Source of the DNA: DRGT01 sp035685445
Lineage (GTDB): Archaea > Thermoproteota > Nitrososphaeria > Nitrososphaerales > Nitrosopumilaceae
Length of the DNA stretch: 64,000 nucleotides
NCBI GenBank assembly: GCA_035685445.1
Contig: DASSAK010000067.1
Coordinates: forward strand, 1-64,000
Direction: 5' to 3'
Under the pieces are notes generated by a model. It searched no databases. It saw only the letters and a list, made by a program, of their open reading frames with translations, and was not told where the DNA came from. Shown here piece after piece: positions 8,213 to 15,699 of this stretch. Numbering within the stretch: position 1 is the first letter of the stretch; each line of letters starts with the position of its first letter. Made by a program: the position numbers and the translations under genes.

Positions 8213-9201
8213 GATATAAAAAATTAGGAAAAAGTGGAATCAAAGTTTCTGAAATTGGATTTGGTGCATGGTCAATTGCTCTAGCATGGTGGGGTAAAAA
8301 AATTGAAGAAGATGAAGCAAAAAGAATGCTGAAAAAGGCATATGATATTGGAATCAATCTTTTTGAAACTGCCGACATGTATGGAAAGGGAAAAAGTGAA
8401 AAACTGATTGGTGAAGTCTTCAAAGAAATGCGAAATGAAGTTGTACTTTCAACAAAATATGGGTATGATTTTTCTAATGTAGAACAAATTGGTCACAATG
8501 AATTACCGCAACATTTTGATCCTGAGTTTACAAGAAATGCTTTAAAAAATAGCTTAGAGCGTTTGCAAACAGATTATGTTGATGTTTATGGTTTGCATAA
8601 TCCAAAATTGCGTCACATTCATGATGATATGATATTTCAAACATTTGATGAATTGACCAAGGAAGGAAAAATCAAAGCCTGTCAAGTAGCTCTTGGTCCA
8701 GCAATTGGCTGGACACAAGAAGGGCTAGATGCAATGGAAAGAGAAAACATCAGTGCCGTTCAAACAGTTTACAATATTTTAGAGCAAACTCCTGGAAATG
8801 AGTTATTAGAAAAGGCAGGCAAAAAAGATGTTGGAGTTTTTGTACGTGTCCCTGATGCTTCAGGCATCCTTACTGGAAAAGTTGATGAGAATACAAAGAT
8901 TGATGAGAATGATCATCGTTCTGTAAGAAAAGGAGAATGGATTAAATCTGCAATAAAAAAGGTAGAACAGCTAAGACCAATTGCTGAAAGAAATGATCTT
9001 TCCATTACAGAGCTTGCAATTAAATTCATTTTATCAAAACAAGGAATTGCATCGGTTTTTCCAACAGTAATTAGTGAACAAGAAGTAGAGCAATTTGCTT
9101 CAATGTCAGATGGAAATTACATCAATTCTTCAGACATGAAAGAAATTGATGATTTGTATAACACTTGGCCACCATATGAGCTAAAGGCAACCGTACAATA
9201 G
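8209..9201 (+). CDS. Aldo/keto reductase
   Basis: A 330-residue NADPH-type aldo/keto reductase (TIM barrel). The N-terminal KLGKSGIKVSEIGFGAWS, Tyr58, Lys83 (STKYG) and the His of GLHNP give three of the four catalytic positions. The usual active-site Asp (the D of FDTA) is Glu53 here (FETADMYG). The C-terminal cofactor region (QGIASVFPTVISE) is present, though the normal IPG is replaced by FPT. The start is TTG, overlapping the DUF1802-like stop (TTGA). It probably reduces a carbonyl compound in the cytoplasm; the substrate is unknown. The Glu substitution may lower or change activity. Confidence 0.88.
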   Translation: MRYKKLGKSGIKVSEIGFGAWSIALAWWGKKIEEDEAKRMLKKAYDIGINLFETADMYGKGKSEKLIGEVFKEMRNEVVLSTKYGYDFSNVEQIGHNELPQHFDPEFTRNALKNSLERLQTDYVDVYGLHNPKLRHIHDDMIFQTFDELTKEGKIKACQVALGPAIGWTQEGLDAMERENISAVQTVYNILEQTPGNELLEKAGKKDVGVFVRVPDASGILTGKVDENTKIDENDHRSVRKGEWIKSAIKKVEQLRPIAERNDLSITELAIKFILSKQGIASVFPTVISEQEVEQFASMSDGNYINSSDMKEIDDLYNTWPPYELKATVQ

Positions 9202-9210
9202 TTGTTTTAA

Positions 9211-9549
9211 ATGCAAGAACCAATTGATTCTAAAAAAACAATCGAAGTCATTGAAAGATTAAAGCTTGCAAAAATTGGTGAATACAAGAAATGGGAATCA
9301 CTAATCAAAAAGATTCAGAACGATATTTCTCTAACATCTGATGACATTGCATATTTTACAAATTTTACTAGAATTTACAAGAATGCTCAAATTTCACCCA
9401 AAACCAAAATGTACCATACAAAACTATCAGAAAATGACGAAAAACCGCCCTGTAAAGAGTGCAGCAACGATTCACTATATTATTGCAACATAAATGATGC
9501 ATATTTTTGTCCAACACATGTGGTTGGTCACGATGATAATGAATTATGA
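9211..9549 (+). CDS. Small protein: shared 45-residue module plus C-terminal zinc site
   Basis: A 112-residue protein of unknown function. Residues about 5-55 (IEVIERLKLAKIGEYKKW...LTSDDIAYFTNF) resemble a module also seen three times in the membrane protein at 60632-61477 and once in the DoxX protein at 38583-39275. The C-terminus carries a compact Cys/His cluster (CKEC, then C, C and two His spaced CPTHVVGH) that could bind one or two zinc ions in a B-box-like way. It follows the aldo/keto reductase by 9 bp and ends 2 bp from the convergent ahbAB stop. The module match is by eye, and function is unknown. Confidence 0.65.
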   Translation: MQEPIDSKKTIEVIERLKLAKIGEYKKWESLIKKIQNDISLTSDDIAYFTNFTRIYKNAQISPKTKMYHTKLSENDEKPPCKECSNDSLYYCNINDAYFCPTHVVGHDDNEL

Positions 9550-9551
9550 TT

Positions 9552-10565
9552 TTATGCGGGAATTGTTTCTTCTATGCTAAAGTTTTGTTCAACAAAATAT
9601 TCTACTCTAGTCTTTTTGAATTCTCTGGCACTAAATAAAATTCTATATTCATCTACATTGATTTGATTTTGTATTTCTTTTGCCATTTCTGTTGCTTCTT
9701 CTTCGCTTTTGCAATGAATCATTGAAAATACATTGTAAGGCCAATCTGGATAAACTGGTCTTTGATAACAATGACTTACTTGTGGGAATGCGCCTAATTT
9801 TTCTCCAACCTCTTCAATTCTTTTCTCTGGAACCTTCCAAACAATCATTCCGTTTGCAACAAATCCTGCATCCCTGTGTCTTAGAATTGCTGCAAACCTT
9901 CTCATTACACCAATTTCTTCATAATGTTTTAATTTTTCAAAAATTTGCTCTTCAGACACACCAAGCTTTTGTGATGCTTTGAAAAATGGTCTGTCAGTAA
10001 TTTCCAAGTCCTTTTGTAATTCTCTGATAAATTTTTTGTCTTCTTCTGTTGGTTCAAACTTTAAATCAACTAGTTTTTTCTTTTCTTCGCTTGGTTTCAC
10101 TTCATGTTTTTTGTCTTCAACCATCTCAAGCTTAACACCAATTTTGAATAGTTTGATTGTTGGTAACATTCTAATTTTTAAAATGCCTGGAATTTTTTTG
10201 AATTTATCAACTTCGGTTTTTAAATCTGTGCCAGGCGGTGTTGCCAAAGTAAACCAGAGATTAAACTTATGATTTCGTTCATAGTTGTGACTCACTCCTG
10301 GATGACGATTAATTTGATTTGCAACATATTCTAGCTTGTCTGATTCAATCTGCATTGCTACAAGTGAGCTTTTGTAGCCCAATCTCCTTGTATCAAAAAT
10401 AGCACTAAGTTGTCTTAAAATTCCACTTTTCTTTAGATTCTGTAGCCTTTCTTTGACCACCTCTGGCGAGATATCGAATTTTTTTGCAATTTCATGAAAG
10501 GGTTGAGATACTAGTGGAAATGTCCATTGAATTTCATTGAGAATTTGTTTATCTAGATCATCCAT
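9552..10565 (-). CDS. Fused siroheme decarboxylase AhbA-AhbB (Lrp/AsnC-like)
   Basis: A 337-residue protein built from two Lrp/AsnC-like halves, each a winged helix plus an alpha/beta domain. The first half has the siroheme-decarboxylase pattern HNYER (93-97) with FNLWFT (101-106); the second repeats it as HCYQR followed by a PYNVFSMIHC strand. In AhbA/AhbB these His/Arg regions bind siroheme and remove two acetate carboxyls to give 12,18-didecarboxysiroheme, a step of the alternative heme and d1-heme routes. Normally these are two subunits; here both halves are in one chain, probably forming an intramolecular heterodimer (inference). It is divergent from the siroheme synthase gene, whose product it would use. 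An Lrp-type regulator is the less likely alternative. Confidence 0.88.
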   Translation of the reverse strand: MDDLDKQILNEIQWTFPLVSQPFHEIAKKFDISPEVVKERLQNLKKSGILRQLSAIFDTRRLGYKSSLVAMQIESDKLEYVANQINRHPGVSHNYERNHKFNLWFTLATPPGTDLKTEVDKFKKIPGILKIRMLPTIKLFKIGVKLEMVEDKKHEVKPSEEKKKLVDLKFEPTEEDKKFIRELQKDLEITDRPFFKASQKLGVSEEQIFEKLKHYEEIGVMRRFAAILRHRDAGFVANGMIVWKVPEKRIEEVGEKLGAFPQVSHCYQRPVYPDWPYNVFSMIHCKSEEEATEMAKEIQNQINVDEYRILFSAREFKKTRVEYFVEQNFSIEETIPA

Positions 10566-10627
10566 GAAAAAGCACTTTGTAACCTCATAATTAAACCTAG
10601 TTTAGAAAATCATTAACCTGCTAATAA

Positions 10628-10636
10628 TTATAAATA
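10628..10636 (+). promoter_or_regulatory. TATA box of the tetrapyrrole locus 1
   Basis: TTATAAATA is centred about 27 nt upstream of the TTG at 10659, so the precorrin-2 dehydrogenase-hemA-hemB transcript is probably leaderless. Confidence 0.6.
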
Positions 10637-10658
10637 GAAATGGAAATGTTTTGAATCA

Positions 10659-11312
10659 TTGATTGTAGACCTTCACCTAAATGGAAAATTAGTAATTATT
10701 GTAGGTGCAGGAGCAGAGGCTCTCAAAAAAATCAATTCATTATTGACACAAGATTGCAAGATACTTGTACTGAGTGATAAAGCAAATTCGCAAATCAAAA
10801 ATTATGTTTTAAAAAAGAAAATAAAATTTAAAAAAGTCAAGCTTTCAAATACAAACTTTCTTTCATATTACAAACCATATCTTGTAATGGCAACAACAGA
10901 TGACAAATCTCTCAATAGAAAGATTGTAAATCGAGCCAGGAAAATGAATTGCCTTGCTTATGCCGCAGACGATCCCACAGTCAGTGATTTTTCTCATCCA
11001 TCTGTAATCAATATTGAAGATACCATTCAGATTGCAATTTCAACAGGAGGTCGCAGTCCCGTAATGGCACGTAAGATAAAAAACGATGCAGAGAAAATTT
11101 TTAAAAAAATTGTAAATAAAGAGGACATTTATCAGATAAAGCTTCAAGAGATTGCAAGAAAGGCCGCAAAAGGAAAAATTTCTACTCATATAGAACGAAA
11201 AAAATTCCTGTACTCTGTTTTGAACGATAAATGCATTAAACAGTTAATAAAAGACGACGAACCTAAAAAAGCACAAAAACGGGCTATGTTAATGTTGGAG
11301 GAATGGAAATGA
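10659..11312 (+). CDS. Precorrin-2 dehydrogenase / siroheme synthase N-terminal type
   Basis: A 217-residue Met8/SirC/CysG-N type enzyme that oxidises precorrin-2 to sirohydrochlorin with NAD, and in some members also chelates iron. The Rossmann start LVIIVGAGAEAL is followed by ATTDDKSLNRKIV and the family-specific segment NIEDTIQIAISTGGRSPVMARKI, which holds the active region. The start is TTG, supported by the TATA box spacing. Its 3' end overlaps hemA. It feeds the AhbAB protein encoded divergently. Whether it also inserts iron is not decidable here; no separate SirB-type chelatase is visible in the window. Confidence 0.9.
   Translation: MIVDLHLNGKLVIIVGAGAEALKKINSLLTQDCKILVLSDKANSQIKNYVLKKKIKFKKVKLSNTNFLSYYKPYLVMATTDDKSLNRKIVNRARKMNCLAYAADDPTVSDFSHPSVINIEDTIQIAISTGGRSPVMARKIKNDAEKIFKKIVNKEDIYQIKLQEIARKAAKGKISTHIERKKFLYSVLNDKCIKQLIKDDEPKKAQKRAMLMLEEWK
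11297..11301 (+). promoter_or_regulatory. Ribosome-binding site deciding the hemA start
   Basis: GGAGG lies 7 nt before the ATG at 11309 but only 1 nt before the ATG at 11303, so the second ATG is the better start for glutamyl-tRNA reductase. Confidence 0.6.
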
Positions 11313-12565
11313 CCCAAAATATAGTTAATGCAAGAGTGACTTTTCGTAATTCACCAATTCATGTTTTGGAGCGATTTACATTTCGTGATTTAGCGAGTGC
11401 ATATTCAGAGTTTAAGGAGCACTCTGGATTAGATGAATGTGTTATCATTCAGACCTGTAACAGAGTAGAGTTGTTTGGTACTGGAAAATATTGTACTGCT
11501 GAAAAAATCAAAAAAACGTGGGCATCACTTGCAGGATTAGAGGAAAATGCATTCAAAGAAAACCTTGAACTAAGTGAGAATGAAGAAGTGTTAGATCATT
11601 TATTGAAACTAACTTCAGGCCTTGACTCGATGGTAATTGGTGAAGAACAAATTCTGGGACAGATTAAAGACTCTATTACTGTTGCAAGAAATAGACGAGC
11701 GTCAGGAGAACATCTTAACACACTTTTTGATAAGGCAATACATGTAGGCACTAGAATTAGAAACTCTACAGGAATTAGCAAAGGCGGAGTTTCAGTTGGC
11801 TCTATGGCAGTAAAACTTGCTGAAGAAAACATTGATGATTTAAAATCAAAAAACATTTTGTTGATTGGAGCTGGTGAAGTATCAACGCTGGTTGCAAAAT
11901 CTCTTGGACGCAGAGGTTATTCATTTTTTGTAGCCAGCAGAACACTTCAAAGATCAAAAGCATTTTCTGAAACAATGGGAGGCACTCCTGTAAAGTTTGA
12001 GGATGTACTGACATCATTTCATAAGTATGATGTAATTTTTGTTGCAACAACTGCACCATACTTTCTTGTAACCCATGAAAGAATCCTTAATGCAATAAAA
12101 GAGAGAAAAAACGGCATGATGATTTTAGATTTGTCAAACCCAAGAACTGTTGATGAAAAGGTAGCTACTGTAGGAGGTATAAAACTGATGAACCTTGATC
12201 AGATTGCAGAGATGGTGGATAAGAACATGCGAAGCAGAAAAAGCAAGGTAAAAACCGTTGAGAATATAATTGGCGAAGAGTTACCTGTTTTAGAAGCTTC
12301 CATGAAAAGACTAGATGCAGAACCAATAGTAAAAGATGTTTTCAAAAACATTGATTCATTGAGAGAAAAAGAGCTGAAAAAAGCATTGCAAATGCTTGGT
12401 GAAAAAGACGAAGATAAAGTCAAGATTATTGAGGAGCTTACAAAGGCAGTTGTTGAAAGCATAGTCTCGCAACCAATGAACAACCTAAGAAAAGCATCAG
12501 AGCAAGGCAACCCGGAGATTTTAGATGCTGCAAGCAAGTTGTTTGATTACAAGAAAAAAGAGTAG
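11309..12565 (+). CDS. hemA: Glutamyl-tRNA reductase
   Basis: A 418-residue HemA, which reduces glutamyl-tRNA(Glu) with NADPH to glutamate-1-semialdehyde, the first committed step of tetrapyrrole synthesis. The catalytic Cys is Cys50 in IIQTCNRVELF. Other family blocks are GLDSMVIGEEQILGQIK, GVSVGSMAVKLAE and the Rossmann motif NILLIGAGEVSTLV. The C-terminal dimerisation helices are complete. It overlaps the upstream siroheme-type gene and is followed by hemB after a 35-bp gap. The substrate tRNA-Glu(CUC) is encoded at 43728 in this window. HemA is usually the control point of the pathway; no specific regulatory site is visible. Confidence 0.96.
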   Translation: MTQNIVNARVTFRNSPIHVLERFTFRDLASAYSEFKEHSGLDECVIIQTCNRVELFGTGKYCTAEKIKKTWASLAGLEENAFKENLELSENEEVLDHLLKLTSGLDSMVIGEEQILGQIKDSITVARNRRASGEHLNTLFDKAIHVGTRIRNSTGISKGGVSVGSMAVKLAEENIDDLKSKNILLIGAGEVSTLVAKSLGRRGYSFFVASRTLQRSKAFSETMGGTPVKFEDVLTSFHKYDVIFVATTAPYFLVTHERILNAIKERKNGMMILDLSNPRTVDEKVATVGGIKLMNLDQIAEMVDKNMRSRKSKVKTVENIIGEELPVLEASMKRLDAEPIVKDVFKNIDSLREKELKKALQMLGEKDEDKVKIIEELTKAVVESIVSQPMNNLRKASEQGNPEILDAASKLFDYKKKE

Positions 12566-12600
12566 ACTAGGATTATATTTAATGGAAAAGAATTTTTATC

Positions 12601-13584
12601 ATGTCATTTCCTTCTAGGCGTCTACGTAGATTAAGAAACAACGAAAAAATTCGTGAATTAATGCAAGAGACTAGATTAAGCCCTAAAGATTTCATTTGTC
12701 CTATTTTTGTTCAAGAAGATGCAAAAACTAGAATCAAAATTGATTCAATGCCTGAAATTGAAAGATTGTCAATCGATGATGTAGTTAACGAAGTAGGAAT
12801 CATTTCTGATTTGAAAATTCCAGCAGTTATGGTTTTTGGATTACCTTCGAAAAAAGATGATAAGGGAACTGGGGCTTTTGATGAAAATGGAATTGTGCAA
12901 CAGACAATTTCCCAAATCAGAAAAAAATATAGAAATAACATAGTAATCATGGCAGATGTTTGTCTTTGTCAATATACAAGTACTGGACACTGTGGACTCG
13001 TAAAAGATGACAAAATCGATAATGACTCCAGCAACGATACATTAACAAAAATTGCAGTTAGTCAGGCAAAAGCAGGAGTAGATGTTGTTTCACCATCTGC
13101 AATGATGGATGGCCAGGTTGCAGCTATTAGACATGGCTTAGATAATGCTGGATTTTCAGACGTTGCAATAATGTCGCACTCTGCAAAGCATCGTTCATCG
13201 TTGTATTCCCCATTTAGAGATGCAGCTGAATGTGCACCAAAATTTGGAGATAGGAAAAGCTACCAAGTTCCATATACGAATGCAAGTGAAGCAATGAGAG
13301 AGGTTGAAGCAGACATCAAAGAGGGAGTTGACATTGTTATGATAAAACCAGCTTTGGCTTATCTTGATTTAATTGCAGAAACAAGAAGACGCTTTAATGT
13401 TCCAGTGTCTGCATACAGTGTATCTGGCGAATATGCTCTGGTAAAGGCTGCTGCAAACCAAGGATGGATTGATGAAAAAGAGGTTGTAACTGAGATTCTA
13501 AATTCAATTAAAAGAGCAGGTGCTGACATGATGGTAACATATTTTGCAAAAAGTGCAGCCAAGATGCTTTTAGATAGTTCATGA
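12601..13584 (+). CDS. hemB: Delta-aminolevulinic acid dehydratase (porphobilinogen synthase)
   Basis: A 327-residue HemB that condenses two 5-aminolevulinate molecules to porphobilinogen. Schiff-base lysines are Lys196 (SHSAKHRSS) and Lys249 (VMIKPALAYLD). Cys121, Cys123 and Cys131 (C-x-C-x7-C) form the three-cysteine zinc site, so this is a zinc-dependent enzyme rather than the magnesium-only type. The length is standard and no defect is seen. It lies downstream of hemA in the same direction, and its stop overlaps the next small gene as ATGA. Confidence 0.96.
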   Translation: MSFPSRRLRRLRNNEKIRELMQETRLSPKDFICPIFVQEDAKTRIKIDSMPEIERLSIDDVVNEVGIISDLKIPAVMVFGLPSKKDDKGTGAFDENGIVQQTISQIRKKYRNNIVIMADVCLCQYTSTGHCGLVKDDKIDNDSSNDTLTKIAVSQAKAGVDVVSPSAMMDGQVAAIRHGLDNAGFSDVAIMSHSAKHRSSLYSPFRDAAECAPKFGDRKSYQVPYTNASEAMREVEADIKEGVDIVMIKPALAYLDLIAETRRRFNVPVSAYSVSGEYALVKAAANQGWIDEKEVVTEILNSIKRAGADMMVTYFAKSAAKMLLDSS

Positions 13585-13892
13585 GAGACGACCAGAAATT
13601 TGAGATAGAGCGTGCCTTTGATTTATTACCACATGTTGTAGGATGCAGTTGGGCAACAATCTGGTTTAGATTTAATGGAATAAAACATCCAAAGCGAGAA
13701 GAGTTTCGAGAAAAGGTTATTGAGTATTTTGAGCTGATGGATCCTGTTTTTGAGTCGTATTTCGGGGAAGAGAAATTTGAGGATATGGACAAGTACATTA
13801 AGACCCGCAAAAAAGAAGAGGTTGAAAAAATTTCTAATGGTTTAAACAAAGAGGTTGAGAAGAGATATGACCGGTATGTCGATTATGGTTAA
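13581..13892 (+). CDS. Conserved-looking small protein, unknown
   Basis: A 103-residue acidic protein beginning with an ATG that overlaps the hemB stop, so it is translationally coupled to tetrapyrrole genes. The N-terminal part (LLPHVVGCSWATIWFRFNGIKHPKREEF) is aromatic-rich. The rest is a charged helix (KTRKKEEVEKI...). There is no signal peptide, membrane segment or metal motif beyond a single Cys and a few His. I do not recognise it. Its location suggests a role linked to HemA/HemB, but this is inference only. It ends 10 bp from the convergent HD-domain gene. Confidence 0.65.
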   Translation: MRDDQKFEIERAFDLLPHVVGCSWATIWFRFNGIKHPKREEFREKVIEYFELMDPVFESYFGEEKFEDMDKYIKTRKKEEVEKISNGLNKEVEKRYDRYVDYG

Positions 13893-13901
13893 AAATAATT
13901 T

Positions 13902-14522
13902 CTAAATTTCGTGTTTAAGCTCAGAAAGAAATTGTTCCAAGATCCTAGTACGTTTTTTAGCCTCAATTTTGGCCGATTTGGTATTCATTAATTTTTCAAG
14001 TTTCAGCAATTTTCTATAAAAATGATCCAGTGTCCATTTTTGATCATCAGGTTTCCTTTTTGAACAAAATGGATCTTTATTACTATAGAATGGCCTGTTT
14101 TCAGAACCAGAAACTGCAAATGCTCTAGCTATTCCAATGGCTCCAATTGCATCAAGCCTATCAGCATCCTGTAAAATTTTTCCTTCCAAAGTTTTAGGAA
14201 TTTTATTTTTTGAAAAACTATGATCGCGTATTGCATCTGTTATTATTTTTATTTCTTCATTTGAAAAATTATATTTGGTAAGAATTTGTTTTGCGACAAT
14301 TGTACTTTGAGTAGAAGAATTTTTTGATCTCTTGTCTGATTTTGGATAATTTACAATATCATGTAATAGTGCAGCAGAAAGCACAAGTTTTGAATTTACT
14401 TTTTCTTTTTTTGCAAGTTTTTCTGCATTTTTATAAACTCGCATTATATGATCAAAGTCATGAGCAGGATCATTTGAAATTTTATTTTGCACCTCTTTTT
14501 TTAATTCTTCTAAAACATTCAT
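13902..14522 (-). CDS. HD-domain phosphohydrolase
   Basis: A 206-residue HD-superfamily protein. The metal-binding pattern is H...HD...D: His in AHDFDHIMRVY, the HD pair in AALLHDIVNYPK, then a conserved HSF segment and Asp in ILQDADRLDAIGAIGIARAF. That last motif is typical of small nucleotide or nucleotide-like phosphohydrolases of the YedJ/YpgQ type. It probably hydrolyses a phosphate ester or nucleotide in the cytoplasm; the substrate is unknown. It starts 2 bp after the VTT membrane protein's stop, so the two are likely an operon. Coiled, Lys-rich ends are normal for this group. Confidence 0.88.
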   Translation of the reverse strand: MNVLEELKKEVQNKISNDPAHDFDHIMRVYKNAEKLAKKEKVNSKLVLSAALLHDIVNYPKSDKRSKNSSTQSTIVAKQILTKYNFSNEEIKIITDAIRDHSFSKNKIPKTLEGKILQDADRLDAIGAIGIARAFAVSGSENRPFYSNKDPFCSKRKPDDQKWTLDHFYRKLLKLEKLMNTKSAKIEAKKRTRILEQFLSELKHEI

Positions 14523-14523
14523 G

Positions 14524-15144
14524 TTAGAAACGCCAAAGTTTTGGTTTTACAAATCTTATTTTACGTTTTGTAATAAATAGTGTCCAATTGATTGACATAA
14601 ACAATATCACGACACCAATTCCAACTCCATCTGCAATTAAAATTCCTGTAATTCTATCATCAAATAGATCCAAAAAAGGAGTTAATACAATTTCGCTAAT
14701 TGTCAACATTAAATAATACGAAATTAGACGGCCAAACCAAAATCCAATGTAAAGACCAATACTCTTTGCCCTCATCAAACCATATGCAACAAAAAGCATA
14801 TTGCTTGGAAGAGGTGTTGCAGCAAAAAGAAAAGAGGCTAATGGATATCCAAATCTTTTTCGATTAAGATAATTCCCAATTACATCAAGGTTTGATTTTT
14901 GTTCCTCTGCAACAAATTTTCTAAAAATACCACTAATTCGTTTTAGAATGAACCTACCAATAGTAGCGGCAGTGGCACCAACTATTGTTAGAACAATTGG
15001 ATCAAGTTGAGAATCTAGAGAATAAAATGAGGCCAAAACCATCCAAGATGGAGGCATCAAAATTGGAGATGCATTTACCCCAATCAACAAAAGGAAGATT
15101 CCAACATAAGAATACTCACTCAAGATTTCAAAAATATCAACCAT
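14524..15144 (-). CDS. VTT/DedA-family membrane protein
   Basis: A 206-residue integral membrane protein with about five hydrophobic segments. The pattern resembles the SNARE-associated/VTT (DedA) family: a re-entrant loop region with PILMPPSWMVLASFYSL, a basic cytoplasmic loop (GRFILKRISG), and the segment FLFAATPLPSNMLFVAYGLMR, which contains the Pro-rich family block. DedA/VTT proteins are lipid scramblase-like or transporter-like and contribute to envelope homeostasis in bacteria; the archaeal function is unknown. It is probably co-transcribed with the HD hydrolase downstream. Confidence 0.8.
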   Translation of the reverse strand: MVDIFEILSEYSYVGIFLLLIGVNASPILMPPSWMVLASFYSLDSQLDPIVLTIVGATAATIGRFILKRISGIFRKFVAEEQKSNLDVIGNYLNRKRFGYPLASFLFAATPLPSNMLFVAYGLMRAKSIGLYIGFWFGRLISYYLMLTISEIVLTPFLDLFDDRITGILIADGVGIGVVILFMSINWTLFITKRKIRFVKPKLWRF

Positions 15145-15297
15145 TTTCCACGATTATGGTGTAATTTAGTCATCTAAATCCTTGTCAGAGATCTAGCCGG
15201 CGAAAAATCATCAAAAAAAAATAAAAAAACGAGGAAATTCAAGATTTTCAAGGAATTGATTAGTTATTACAAGAAATAGAACCAATCATGCAATATC

Positions 15298-15304
15298 TTT
15301 ATAA
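15298..15304 (+). promoter_or_regulatory. TATA box of the 41-residue zinc finger gene
   Basis: TTTATAA is centred 26 nt before the GTG at 15327, exactly the spacing of a leaderless archaeal transcript. This is good evidence that the tiny gene is expressed. Confidence 0.6.
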
Positions 15305-15326
15305 CTAAAATTCACGTAGCTCAGTT

Positions 15327-15452
15327 GTGTCGGAAGAAGTGGCTTGGAAATGTTTTAGGTGTAATCTAACTTTTAGAGATAAAAATCATGCAAAAATGCA
15401 TCGAGAGATATCAAAACATTCAGTATCCAAAGTCAAAGTTCTGGCAGCTTAG
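15327..15452 (+). CDS. 41-residue C2H2 zinc-finger microprotein
   Basis: A short gene from GTG to TAG encoding 41 residues. It contains one classical C2H2 finger: Cys9-x2-Cys12-x12-His25-x5-His31, with a Trp and Phe at positions flanking the cysteines (WKCFRCNLTFRD). A well-placed TATA box precedes it and the tail is basic (SKVKV). Single-finger archaeal proteins can bind nucleic acid or other proteins; the target is unknown. It stands alone between the VTT gene and tRNA-Leu. A chance ORF would be unlikely to match the full C2H2 spacing, but no expression evidence is available. Confidence 0.65.
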   Translation: MSEEVAWKCFRCNLTFRDKNHAKMHREISKHSVSKVKVLAA

Positions 15453-15497
15453 AAATTTTTTTAATGCTAACATCAAGTCAATTAATTTCTAAAATTT

Positions 15498-15599
15498 TGG
15501 TGCAGGAGGTGGGATTTGAACCCACGAACCCCTAAAGGAAAGGATCTCCCATAACCGATCTTGAGTCCTTCTCGGTTGACCGGGCTTCGATACCCCTGC
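15498..15599 (-). tRNA. tRNA-Leu (anticodon CAA) with intron, CCA encoded
   Basis: Read on the minus strand, the gene folds as a class II tRNA. The acceptor GCAGGGG pairs with CUCCUGC, the T-arm is GUGGG-UUCAAAU-CCCAC, there is a long variable arm, and discriminator A is followed by an encoded CCA (15500-15498). The anticodon stem AAGGA/UCCUU closes only if a 14-nt insert is removed, leaving the loop CUCAAGA with anticodon CAA, so it decodes UUG. The intron splits positions 37 and 38, the canonical archaeal site. Its splicing enzyme EndA is encoded at 45361-45930. Confidence 0.93.
15546..15559 (-). other. 14-nt intron in tRNA-Leu
   Basis: In the transcript the anticodon bases CUCA pair with UGGG inside the intron. 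This 4-bp helix is flanked by two 3-nt bulges, both AGA, forming a textbook bulge-helix-bulge. Cutting each bulge after its second base releases 14 nt and restores a normal 7-nt anticodon loop. Confidence 0.88.
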
Positions 15600-15699
15600 A
15601 ACTGCAATTCAAAAAGACCAGTATTTGTCAATTGCGATTTACAAAAAAATGATTTTAAAAATTTATAATTACCTTTGAAAACGATTTATCAGGATTAAA

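Noticed and set aside
9552..10565. Plain Lrp/AsnC transcription regulator
   Set aside because: Two halves each carry the siroheme-decarboxylase motif and the gene is divergent from siroheme synthesis; regulators of this family usually have a single unit.
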